Shown: piece after piece, positions 1-6,455 of the stretch
Layout: the number at the start of each line of letters is the position of its first letter
Position numbering within the stretch: position 1 is the stretch's first letter
Assembly (NCBI GenBank): GCA_003564775.1
Contig: PXEI01000443.1
Coordinates: 1 to 6,455, forward strand
Source: Spirochaetaceae bacterium
GTDB taxonomy: Bacteria; Spirochaetota; Spirochaetia; DSM-27196; SLAA01
Direction of reading: 5' to 3'
Length of the DNA: 6,455 nucleotides
Made by a program: the position numbers and the translations under genes
The notes under the pieces: model-generated
Databases searched by the model: none
What the model saw: only the letters and a program-made list of their open reading frames with translations
Told to the model about the DNA's origin: nothing

Positions 1-1215
1 AGCTGGCAGGTCGTGTTCGACAAGCTCGGTCAACGCAGCCGAACGTAACTCAAAGGCCAGGGTTTCGGTTTCATATCTGTCCCGCAAGAAATCAAAAGCC
101 TCGGTAGATCCATAACTCGCAAGTGTCTTGTAAGCTTCCATACGCACACGTTGATCTGGGTCCCGTTCGGCGCGATAGCGTACAGCATTGAAGGCGGCCT
201 CCGCTCCCGCATTGGCAAGCCCGCGCAACGCAAAAGTGCGAACCTGGGCGTTTGAGTCACGCAATGCGGCAGTAAGCAGGCGTTGAACATCTTGCTCTTC
301 AGGAAAGTTTGACAGAGCATGGACTGCGTATGCACGCATTGTGGCGTCTCCCTGAGTAAGAGCGGTACGGATTGCTGGTACTGCGCGCGAGTCGCCGATC
401 TTCCCAAGAGAATCGGCCGAGTAGTGTCTCAGGACATCCGATTCAGATGTGTTTTCAAGAATTTCCATAAGTGGTTCAACGGCGTCAATGTGTCCCAACT
501 CTCCTAGAGCGAGTATGACAGCTCCCCGGACTTCGCTGTTCGATAGATCGTCCTCCAGCAGGGCCAACAACAAGCGTGCCTCGGGTTCGTCTCCAATTGC
601 CCCAGTCACGCGAATCGCAGTTGGTGCCAATCGTGGAAGGTTTGACCGGGAAATATCGTCGAGAGCAGCAAAAACACGGTCCGGGGGACTCTGCATGACA
701 GACTCTGTATATCGCAGGGCTTCCATTACTACATCCCGTGGTTCGTCACGAAAGCCCTCCAAGAGCTGCACTACTTCATCCTGTAGTGCATCATGTTCCA
801 TGGTGCGGAAAAAGCTCAGCACCTTGGTTCGCAACTCGGTGTTCAGTGTGAATCGGAAAACCTCGGCTATCTCGCTATGAAGTCTATCCTCGCGCTGTTC
901 TTCCAAGGCTGGCAATAGACCAATGATTTCGCTGTCAATTCCAAACTCAAGTACTTCCCTACGTTCGTCAAGCAGGCTACGAGCCTCATCGGCTGCTTCC
1001 GCCTCCGCGGCATTCTCCGTTTCTTCGGCATTCATCGTCGGCTCGGTATCTTCTGCCGAGACTCTTTGAACCGAAGGGCCCAGAAGCGAAAACGTCAGAG
1101 CGGCTATGGCAAAGGTGCCAGCATACCAGCGGTACCCGCGCTTCGTTTGTGTGTGTCCCTCGTCCCTACCCCACATCGCCGTGAGGAGCTTGCGCCATCG
1201 AGTCTGCAGTATCAT
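1..1215 (-). CDS. HEAT-repeat protein with N-terminal signal/anchor segment (3' end beyond the window)
   Basis: The frame is open from an ATG at 1215 to the left edge: 405 codons with no stop, so the C-terminus is missing. The N-terminus is basic (about residues 1-30). A hydrophobic stretch follows at about 31-46, then V52-S53-A54, a plausible signal-peptidase I site; otherwise it is an anchor. Residues 55-85 are very acidic and rich in Ala/Glu. From about residue 125 the protein is an alpha-solenoid of HEAT/PBS-lyase type. A conserved Arg starts the second helix of each unit at 129, 160, 195, 230, 263, 294, 326, 358 and 391, spaced 31-35 residues, with motifs such as VRGAVILALGELG. ATG at 1215 is chosen because AAAGGA lies 8 bases upstream and the start overlaps the murJ stop as ATGA. 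M14 would give a shorter, more typical signal peptide. Export and solenoid fold are inferred; the partner and function are unknown. HEAT repeats usually mediate protein binding. Confidence 0.9.
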   Translation of the reverse strand, partial: MILQTRWRKLLTAMWGRDEGHTQTKRGYRWYAGTFAIAALTFSLLGPSVQRVSAEDTEPTMNAEETENAAEAEAADEARSLLDERREVLEFGIDSEIIGLLPALEEQREDRLHSEIAEVFRFTLNTELRTKVLSFFRTMEHDALQDEVVQLLEGFRDEPRDVVMEALRYTESVMQSPPDRVFAALDDISRSNLPRLAPTAIRVTGAIGDEPEARLLLALLEDDLSNSEVRGAVILALGELGHIDAVEPLMEILENTSESDVLRHYSADSLGKIGDSRAVPAIRTALTQGDATMRAYAVHALSNFPEEQDVQRLLTAALRDSNAQVRTFALRGLANAGAEAAFNAVRYRAERDPDQRVRMEAYKTLASYGSTEAFDFLRDRYETETLAFELRSAALTELVEHDLPA

Positions 1216-2786
1216 AAAGGTCGTCCTTTGTGGATGAGGTTTGTTATCAACTCTACACGCAGAAGATAGTACATGAGCAGTATGATTACCACGGAGCCCA
1301 TTCCGAGTCCACCGATTCGGAAAAGGTTAAGCATACTGCTTCCGGTCATCCACCACTCTCCGGTTAAGAATAGGTAGCCTTGAACAAAAAGAACCAAGGG
1401 CACTGCGCTCACGCCTATTTTTGCCAAAGTGCGGGCGATATCCCGGAGGTGAAGCCCTCCGAGACGTCTGCGCGCAACAACTATCAACAACAGGGCACCG
1501 ACACTGAAGGCCACGGAGTTCGCCACCGAGAGGCCGACAACCCGGAGTGCTGTTTCCTTCAGTATCAGGGAAAGGGTTACATCAATCACCAAAGTGATGA
1601 AGGCGACTCGCACTGGTGTCTTGAAGTCATTAGATGCATAGAAGAATCGTTGGCAAAAGGTGAACAGCCCCACACTAAACAGACCAAAGGAGTATCCTTG
1701 CAGAACTCGGCTCGCGAGCAGTGTATGCGAAATCTCAAATGCGCCACGTTGGAGCGCAACCGCAATAAGCTCGCGACCAAAGAGAGCCAGACAAATGGCC
1801 GATGGAATCAGCAGTGTCAGAAGGTAGCGGACTCCATACTCAAGAGTGCGTTTGAGACCTTCCGAATCCTGTGCAGCGGCTTGGCGGCTCATGCGCGGAA
1901 AAAGCACGGTTGTGATAGATGCACTGAAAATTCCAAAAGGCAGTTGCCAAAAGACCAAGGCGTTGGTCATGGCTGAGCCGCTACCGTCTTCCAGACCGCT
2001 TGCAAAGAACAACGAAACTTGTTGGTTGACCGCGAATATTGACGCCGCAGACACCACCGGCAACCACTGTTTGAGAATGCGAACAAATGCTTCATTGCGA
2101 AAATCAAAGCTGGGGCGAAGTCTATAGCCAAGTCTGCGAAATGAAGGATACTGAAAGGCAAGTTGCCCGATCCCGCCGAGCAATACGCCCACGGCCATGG
2201 AGAATATACCTATGTGACGGTGTAGCATGAGAATAGAGGCGACCACCGCGATAGAGAAAAAGATTGGGGTGACGGCGGGAATGAGAAAACGGTTATGACT
2301 ATTGAGGGTTCCCATGACGACCGCACCAACGCTGATAAGGAGCACGTATCCGATAAGATATCGAAATAGTTCCGCAGCGAGGACCCGACGTTCAGGCTCA
2401 GGAAAATCCAAAATGAAGCCGGTAATTGGGCCTGCAAAAATCACCGAAAGAGTAAGCAGCGGGATAAGTATCAGAAACTGAAAGGCAATCAGGTTTCTTA
2501 CGACACGGCGGGCACCGGTGCCACTTGGATCCAGTACGATCTGGGACGAAAGCACCGGGATAAAGGCCGACGACAAGGCCCCCTCGGCTAGAAGTTTTCT
2601 TAGGTTGTTGGGAATATTAAACACCAGGTTGAGTACATCGGCCTGCCCAGATCCACCAAAGACGGCACCGATGACCGCGATGCGGACGAATCCAAGCAGC
2701 CGGGAAGCCATGGTAGAGACCATAACTACGACGGTCGAGAGGGTGCTTTTTTCTATACCCGGTTCAGGAGCTGTATTGTCACTCAC
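1212..2786 (-). CDS. murJ: Lipid II flippase MurJ (MviN family)
   Basis: This is a 524-residue polytopic inner-membrane protein of the MOP superfamily. It moves undecaprenyl-linked lipid II across the membrane for peptidoglycan synthesis. The length fits the family (E. coli 511), with about 11 extra residues at the cytoplasmic N-terminus. Family landmarks are the TM1-TM2 region at 28-79 (SRLLGFVR, then NIPNNLRKLLAEGALSSAF), LNSHNRFLIP at 161-170, and FYASNDFKTPVRVAF at 382-396. By eye, E. coli cavity residues R18, R24, D39 and R52 correspond to R29, R35, D50 and R63. The E. coli R270 position appears to be V278, within NALVFWQLPFGIF (275-287). The start is GTG at 2786, overlapping the tgt stop by 4 bases (GTGA), with only a weak GAG 8 bases upstream, so translation is probably coupled to tgt. 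M22 is a less likely start. Family assignment is firm. Confidence 0.96.
   Translation of the reverse strand: MSDNTAPEPGIEKSTLSTVVVMVSTMASRLLGFVRIAVIGAVFGGSGQADVLNLVFNIPNNLRKLLAEGALSSAFIPVLSSQIVLDPSGTGARRVVRNLIAFQFLILIPLLTLSVIFAGPITGFILDFPEPERRVLAAELFRYLIGYVLLISVGAVVMGTLNSHNRFLIPAVTPIFFSIAVVASILMLHRHIGIFSMAVGVLLGGIGQLAFQYPSFRRLGYRLRPSFDFRNEAFVRILKQWLPVVSAASIFAVNQQVSLFFASGLEDGSGSAMTNALVFWQLPFGIFSASITTVLFPRMSRQAAAQDSEGLKRTLEYGVRYLLTLLIPSAICLALFGRELIAVALQRGAFEISHTLLASRVLQGYSFGLFSVGLFTFCQRFFYASNDFKTPVRVAFITLVIDVTLSLILKETALRVVGLSVANSVAFSVGALLLIVVARRRLGGLHLRDIARTLAKIGVSAVPLVLFVQGYLFLTGEWWMTGSSMLNLFRIGGLGMGSVVIILLMYYLLRVELITNLIHKGRPL
1216..1229 (-). promoter_or_regulatory. Ribosome binding site of the HEAT gene inside a small hairpin
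   Basis: On the minus strand AAAGGA (1224-1229) is a good Shine-Dalgarno match, with 8 bases to the ATG at 1215. It lies inside the last codons of murJ. The same bases form a perfect inverted repeat, AAAGG-ACGA-CCTTT, with a 5-bp stem and 4-base loop that ends directly before the ATG. The stem is short and AT-rich, so it may be weak. If it forms, it would hide the site until ribosomes finish murJ. The ribosome-binding role is well supported; the hairpin's effect is inferred. Confidence 0.65.
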
Positions 2787-3985
2787 ATTCTATTCTCGGA
2801 GTTTTCCGTCGTGTCGACCACAGCGGATTGGGGTGGATACGCGGCACGGACCGTCGAAGCGAGGTCGGCAAAGGTATTGGTACGAATTGCGGCCCGAATC
2901 TCCTCAAGCAACTTACCAAGAAAGCGAAGATTGTGGCGGGTAGCCAGCATTGGGCCCAGCATTTCTCCCGCAATGAAGAGATGGCGTAAGTAGGCTCGTG
3001 AGTAACGCTGGCATGTGAAACAGTCGCAGTTGATGTCTATAGGGTCCTCATCATAACGATACTGAGCATTCTTAAGGGCGATTCTGCCATGTTTGGTGAA
3101 GACCCCGCCATTGCGGCCAGCACGAGTTGGAAAAACGCAGTCAAACATGTCAATTCCCTGTTCTACAGCAGCCACAATGTACTCTGGTGTGCCAATGCCC
3201 ATGACGTACCGAGGCAGTTCAGGAGGGATAAGAGCGGCTGTGTGGGCAAGTGTATCAGCGAATACCGGATACGGCTCACCTACCGAGAGTCCCCCCAGGG
3301 CAATTCCTCGTGGTTGCAGCTCCAAGAGCTGCTCCACGCTTCTCTGGCGAAGATCCTTGAAAAAGTTTCCCTGAACAATAGGAAACAACTCCCCTTTGTA
3401 TGCGGAAAAAGCTTCGCTTGTCTGGCTTAGATCGGAACGGCGATCTACCGCCCGTTTGGCCCATCGTGCGGTCATGTCACAGGCCTTAAGCGCTTCGGCG
3501 TGATCAATTCCATAAGGTGTACAGATGTCCAAGGCCATTTGGATGTCACTGCCATAGGCGGCTTGCAGCTCTACGACCGATTCCGGAGTGAAGTCGTGGG
3601 TGGACCCATCTATGTGGCTTCTGAATCGTACACCTTCTTCGGTTATTTTCCGATTTGCGGCCAGCGAGAACACTTGAAAACCACCAGAATCTGTGAGGAT
3701 GTTGTGAGGCCAGGCGCTAAAGCGGTGCAGCCCGCCAAACTGGGACACAACGTCCACTCCTGGTCGAAGGTATAAATGGTAGGTGTTGGCCAGGATCAAA
3801 CGGAAGCCCATATCTGCGACCTCGTCGTGAGTAACCGCCTTTACGGTCGCTCCGGTTCCTACCGGCATGAATACAGGGGTTTCCACCCGACCATGAGGCA
3901 GATCGAGAAATCCGGTACGGGCCGCACCTCCTGGCTCTTTGGTCTCAATCGTGAAGAGTGGTGGTTGATTGCTGATGTAACGCAT
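2783..3985 (-). CDS. tgt: tRNA-guanine(34) transglycosylase (queuosine pathway)
   Basis: This cytoplasmic enzyme exchanges guanine-34 of tRNAs with GUN anticodons for preQ1, the committed step that puts the queuosine precursor into tRNA. The ATG start gives 400 residues. Visible motifs are PVFMPVGT (37-44), LTDSGGFQVFSL (97-108, D99), D153 in ALDICTPY, VQGN (204-207), GGLSVGE (231-237) and MFDCVFPTRAGRNG (280-293), where D282 is the expected nucleophile. The zinc ligands are C320, C322, C325 and H351. V235 and C155 are the residues typical of bacterial preQ1-type enzymes rather than eukaryotic queuine-type ones. The usual DEC triad reads DIC here (I154). The tail after about 375 is somewhat extended and not conserved. 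ATG at 3985 is preferred because GGAG lies 9 bases upstream; an in-frame TTG at 4000 would overlap that site. It starts 21 bases after lptG and overlaps murJ by 4. Confidence 0.97.
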   Translation of the reverse strand: MRYISNQPPLFTIETKEPGGAARTGFLDLPHGRVETPVFMPVGTGATVKAVTHDEVADMGFRLILANTYHLYLRPGVDVVSQFGGLHRFSAWPHNILTDSGGFQVFSLAANRKITEEGVRFRSHIDGSTHDFTPESVVELQAAYGSDIQMALDICTPYGIDHAEALKACDMTARWAKRAVDRRSDLSQTSEAFSAYKGELFPIVQGNFFKDLRQRSVEQLLELQPRGIALGGLSVGEPYPVFADTLAHTAALIPPELPRYVMGIGTPEYIVAAVEQGIDMFDCVFPTRAGRNGGVFTKHGRIALKNAQYRYDEDPIDINCDCFTCQRYSRAYLRHLFIAGEMLGPMLATRHNLRFLGKLLEEIRAAIRTNTFADLASTVRAAYPPQSAVVDTTENSENRM

Positions 3986-3994
3986 ACGATGATT

Positions 3995-3998
3995 CTCC
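3995..3998 (-). promoter_or_regulatory. Ribosome binding site of tgt
   Basis: GGAG on the minus strand sits 9 bases before the ATG at 3985, in the short lptG-tgt gap. It decides the start: the upstream in-frame TTG at 4000 overlaps this site and has no ribosome binding site of its own in the remaining gap. Confidence 0.7.
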
Positions 3999-4006
3999 AA
4001 ATCTGT

Positions 4007-5116
4007 TTAGCTTCGGGCAAGGCGAAATAATGCGGCCCCTAATGCCGCGAACAAAGTCAAAGGCAGCCAGGCCGCAACGAGTGGTTGAATATGCCCTGCT
4101 GCCGACATCAAGCTTAGTACCATTCCCAAGACGTAGTATCCGACCGCCAAGGACAAAGATACAAGCAGGCTCAGCAACAACACGTTCTTGCGGAATCTAC
4201 TTCCCACGGCGGCTGCAAGCATTGCGACGATGAAGGGTGTGAATGCGAACGATATTCGAGAATAGTAGTCGGTGAGCACTCGTCGATATGGCAAGCCTGC
4301 AGAGCGTAATCTTGAGACCCAGTCACGTGCTTCACTCAGTTGCATTTCATCCAGGCTTCGTGTCAGGCGGCCAAAGAGCTCAGGCTCGGCGTTCAGATGC
4401 GCCAGGCGCAACCTGTCGTGTCGTTCCCGTACAAGCGTGGTGTCTGAGTTCACACTGGATTCGGAACTTTCGAGCTCGGCTATTTTGTATAACTCCGCGT
4501 TAATGAAGACCCAGGCATTGTCTCTCCACTCTGCCCGCGATGCATGGATGCGCAAGCGGAATGCTGCTCCTGGTGCTCGTTCAATAACGGTAACACCGTG
4601 CAAAGACAGGCTCTCGTGCGTGTAGTAGTCGGCATTGTACACGATGCGACCTTCGTCAGCCAACACAGTGACGTTCGGACTGCCTTGGTCTCTGCCGATG
4701 TTGAGCAGTTCACGGTCCAGTCTGTTCCTGTCCCGATAGCTGTGCACAACAACCTGTTCTTCAAAAACAAACCCGGCAATACTAAGTAAGAGCCCGGCAG
4801 CAAGAAATGGCAGAACAAAACGCTGAAGAGGTATTCCGGCTCCGTACACGGCGATGAGTTCGTTGTTGCTGTAGAGATTTCCCAGGGTAAAGGAAACCGC
4901 AAACAGAATCGCAACCGGTAGCGAGTAACTTATGGCCTTGGGCAAAAAAAGCAACTGGGCTTGAGCTATTACGATCAACGGAACTTCAAGATTCATGTAG
5001 CGAACTATTTCCGCGAAAATATCAATAAGTTGAATGATCAAAACAAAAAAGCTAAGGCCCACCAGAAATACTGGAACAAAGGTCCCAAGCAGCATACGAT
5101 CCAGTTTCCGTATCAT
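4007..5116 (-). CDS. lptG: LptG-like LPS export permease (YjgQ family)
   Basis: This is one of the two transmembrane subunits of LptB2FG, which takes LPS or a related glycolipid from the inner membrane and passes it to the periplasmic bridge. From ATG 5116 it is 369 residues, near the usual 360. The layout is classic: TM1 about 10-33, further TM segments about 55-80 and 97-117, a periplasmic beta-jellyroll domain about 120-240, and three C-terminal TM segments about 285-306, 311-335 and 343-366. NNELIAVYGAG (84-94) matches the cytoplasmic coupling region of the family. PELFGRLTRSLDEMQLSEA (245-263) and the following LRSAGLPYRR fit LptG better than LptF. The frame is open upstream to 5245, but those 43 codons overlap lptF out of frame and lack family similarity. 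The chosen ATG lies 7 bases after the lptF stop, with a modest AGG 10 bases upstream. No ATPase subunit (LptB) is encoded in this window. Confidence 0.9.
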   Translation of the reverse strand: MIRKLDRMLLGTFVPVFLVGLSFFVLIIQLIDIFAEIVRYMNLEVPLIVIAQAQLLFLPKAISYSLPVAILFAVSFTLGNLYSNNELIAVYGAGIPLQRFVLPFLAAGLLLSIAGFVFEEQVVVHSYRDRNRLDRELLNIGRDQGSPNVTVLADEGRIVYNADYYTHESLSLHGVTVIERAPGAAFRLRIHASRAEWRDNAWVFINAELYKIAELESSESSVNSDTTLVRERHDRLRLAHLNAEPELFGRLTRSLDEMQLSEARDWVSRLRSAGLPYRRVLTDYYSRISFAFTPFIVAMLAAAVGSRFRKNVLLLSLLVSLSLAVGYYVLGMVLSLMSAAGHIQPLVAAWLPLTLFAALGAALFRLARS

Positions 5117-5123
5117 GGCTCGT

Positions 5124-6404
5124 CTACCTGCGAACCCAGCGAACATGCAGAGCCAACCCCAGTAGCAACAACACAATATTGGGAAACCACATTGCCAGGA
5201 AAGGGGAGATTTCGGGGCGCTCCATTCCCAGAGTTTGACCGCCAAGTATCATAGCCCAGTAGGCTACCGAGACCATGAGGCCGAGCCCGAACCCGACAGC
5301 CCTACCCTTGCGTCCCGTGCGTAATGCAACCGGAAATGCAAAGACTACAAAAGACAGACACGCAAAGGGAATTGAGAACTTTTTGTGAAACTCAATACTG
5401 TACAGCTGAAGCTCGCGATCAAAAATCACGCGATCACGCTCACGATTGAGTTCTCGAAGGGCAACTCCAAGATCATTTTGAACCTTGCCCGCCTCAGTTT
5501 CGCCACGTGCTAATGCCTCCGACCTTCCAAAATATTCAAGTTGCAACTCATTGATTCGGCGGAATACCTCCTCTTCCTGAGCTTGACGACGTGCACGGAG
5601 GTCTACTTGCTGCCTTTGCATCTCTACAAAAACGTCGTACGAGCTCATCTCTCGCGGACCAGGAGTGCGAAGCGCCACGGTGATATCACGAAGGAGAATA
5701 TTGTACTGCATGTGCTCGGCCTGCAGGTACTCGTGTCGGTCTGCGCTTCTCCGGGTATGTGTGAAGACCTCAGATAGATCGAGCGAAATAACGCCTCCTC
5801 CTGCATCGTCACCCGATATGCTGGACGGCCCGGCCAGTATGACCCGTTCACCGTCACTTCCACGCTCAATAATGAGCAGGTCGTCAATGAGGTTGTTGCG
5901 TACATTTCCGGTGATGATGGTGCTGTCCTGGTACCTGCGAATTGAGTACGGTTCGAGTTCAAGCTCGGGGTTTGCGTACAACAGTTCGCGATAAAGACGC
6001 CCAAAGTTCAGAGTTCCCAGCGGCAGCAGGTAGTCGTTCATCACAAACGAGCCCAGCGACAACACAAGCCCCAGCATTGCGATTGGTGCAAAAATTCGAC
6101 CAGTGGGTACACCTGATGCCTGGAAAGCCTGTATCTCGTTATTGCCTACAAGTCGACCGATTGCCATAAGCGAGCCCACGAGAGCTCCAAAAGGAAATGA
6201 TAGGGCAACAATTGAGGGTAATGAGTAGAGAATAAGACGAAGAACAGCTCCAAGTGGAACGTTACGAGTAAGGATGTCCTCGGCCAGTAGCAATAGTTGG
6301 TTTACAAAAAAGATTCCAAAGAAAAAGAGAAAGGCTACGACGAATGAAAAAATGAATTCGCGAGTAACATAAAGGTAGCTTATTCTATAACGCCGACGCG
6401 GCAT
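5124..6404 (-). CDS. lptF: LptF-like LPS export permease (YjgP family) with extra helical insert
   Basis: This is the partner permease of LptG in the LptB2FG exporter, located in the inner membrane. At 426 residues it is about 60 longer than E. coli LptF (366). TM1 is about 17-40, followed by TM segments about 55-82 and 103-122. GRLVGNNEIQAFQASGVP (83-100) matches the family coupling segment. A periplasmic beta-rich domain covers about 125-250. Residues about 255-330 are strongly charged and helix-prone (Glu/Arg/Gln-rich, with few helix breakers), forming an insert before EFHKKFSIPFA (338-348), which is typical of the family just ahead of the last three TM segments (about 343-362, 369-390 and 401-423). 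ATG at 6404 has AAGG 7 bases upstream and lies 14 bases after the dut stop. It could be named only YjgP/YjgQ family; F versus G is assigned by motif likeness and gene order. Confidence 0.9.
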   Translation of the reverse strand: MPRRRYRISYLYVTREFIFSFVVAFLFFFGIFFVNQLLLLAEDILTRNVPLGAVLRLILYSLPSIVALSFPFGALVGSLMAIGRLVGNNEIQAFQASGVPTGRIFAPIAMLGLVLSLGSFVMNDYLLPLGTLNFGRLYRELLYANPELELEPYSIRRYQDSTIITGNVRNNLIDDLLIIERGSDGERVILAGPSSISGDDAGGGVISLDLSEVFTHTRRSADRHEYLQAEHMQYNILLRDITVALRTPGPREMSSYDVFVEMQRQQVDLRARRQAQEEEVFRRINELQLEYFGRSEALARGETEAGKVQNDLGVALRELNRERDRVIFDRELQLYSIEFHKKFSIPFACLSFVVFAFPVALRTGRKGRAVGFGLGLMVSVAYWAMILGGQTLGMERPEISPFLAMWFPNIVLLLLGLALHVRWVRR

Positions 6405-6411
6405 TGCACGG

Positions 6412-6415
6412 CCTT
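6412..6415 (-). promoter_or_regulatory. Ribosome binding site of lptF
   Basis: AAGG on the minus strand lies 7 bases before the lptF ATG at 6404, inside the 14-base gap after the dut stop codon. The gap is too short for a separate promoter or terminator, so lptF is very probably co-transcribed with dut. Confidence 0.55.
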
Positions 6416-6418
6416 AGA

Positions 6419-6455
6419 CTATCGACCGGTCGAGCCGAAGCCCCCGCCGCCGCGG
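6419..6455 (-). CDS. dut: dUTPase, C-terminal end only (5' part beyond the window)
   Basis: Only the last 11 complete codons and the TAG stop (6419-6421) are present. They read RGGGGFGSTGR, the glycine-rich motif V that ends trimeric dUTPases (compare RGSGGFGSTG in the human enzyme and RGEGGFGHSG in E. coli). In that family this flexible tail closes over the active site of a neighbouring subunit, and its Phe stacks on the uracil ring. The enzyme hydrolyses dUTP to dUMP and pyrophosphate, keeping uracil out of DNA and feeding dTMP synthesis. The match is short but very specific, and its position right before a stop codon is where motif V belongs. The rest of the gene cannot be seen. Confidence 0.85.
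   Translation of the reverse strand, partial: RGGGGFGSTGR

Noticed and set aside
30..407. 125-codon minus-strand frame
   Set aside because: It is in a different frame from the continuous HEAT-repeat coding sequence, whose repeat pattern clearly identifies the real frame.
449..880. 143-codon plus-strand open frame near the left end
   Set aside because: It is the complement of the HEAT-repeat gene; its Ser/Arg-rich translation is typical of a shadow frame.
1380..1976. 198-codon plus-strand open frame opposite murJ
   Set aside because: It is antisense to strongly conserved MurJ coding sequence, has a composition unlike a folded protein, shows no recognisable motif and has no convincing ribosome binding site.
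5117..5245. 43-codon N-terminal extension of LptG
   Set aside because: It overlaps the conserved last membrane segments of LptF out of frame and adds Cys/Trp-rich sequence with no family match; the ATG at 5116 gives the normal LptG N-terminus.
6422..6433. 12-base perfect palindrome TCGACCGGTCGA at the end of dut
   Set aside because: It encodes the conserved Ser-Thr-Gly-Arg end of dUTPase motif V, so coding constraint plus chance explains it; there is no T-run to suggest a terminator.
6435..6455. GC-rich CCGCCGCCGCGG-like run at the right edge, as a possible regulatory or repeat element
   Set aside because: Read on the minus strand it is simply the run of Gly codons in dUTPase motif V.

Overview
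The window is almost entirely protein-coding. Every supported gene lies on the minus strand, so the operon reads from right (6455) to left (1). In transcription order the genes are: the 3' end of a dUTPase gene (dut), lptF, lptG, tgt, murJ, and the 5' part of a HEAT-repeat protein gene that runs off the left edge. The gaps are 14, 7 and 21 bases, followed by two 4-base overlaps (GTGA at tgt/murJ and ATGA at murJ/HEAT). Only about 42 bases are non-coding. I see no terminator, internal promoter, RNA gene, mobile element, CRISPR array or long repeat, and no stretch over 300 bases lacks a gene. The promoter must lie beyond position 6455.

Organism: a Gram-negative (diderm) bacterium with mid-range GC, shown by the LPS-export permease pair. 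The order of two YjgP/YjgQ-family genes, tgt and murJ matches what I remember of the Borrelia burgdorferi chromosome (tgt BB0809, mviN/murJ BB0810, YjgP/YjgQ-like genes just before them). A spirochaete, probably a free-living Spirochaeta/Treponema relative, is therefore my best guess. This rests on gene order from memory, not on a search.

Roles: LptF and LptG form the membrane part of the LptB2FG ABC transporter, which extracts lipopolysaccharide or a related glycolipid from the inner membrane. MurJ flips lipid II for peptidoglycan synthesis. The HEAT protein has an N-terminal membrane or signal segment and then an alpha-solenoid, so it probably acts outside the cytoplasm or at the membrane; its function is unknown. 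Tgt inserts preQ1 into tRNA in the queuosine pathway, and Dut removes dUTP; both look like housekeeping passengers in an envelope operon.

The points most worth checking are: the HEAT protein, open at the window edge and translationally tied to murJ; a MurJ in which the arginine equivalent to E. coli R270 appears to be missing; and a long charged helical insert in LptF. I found no clearly new defence or mobile system here.
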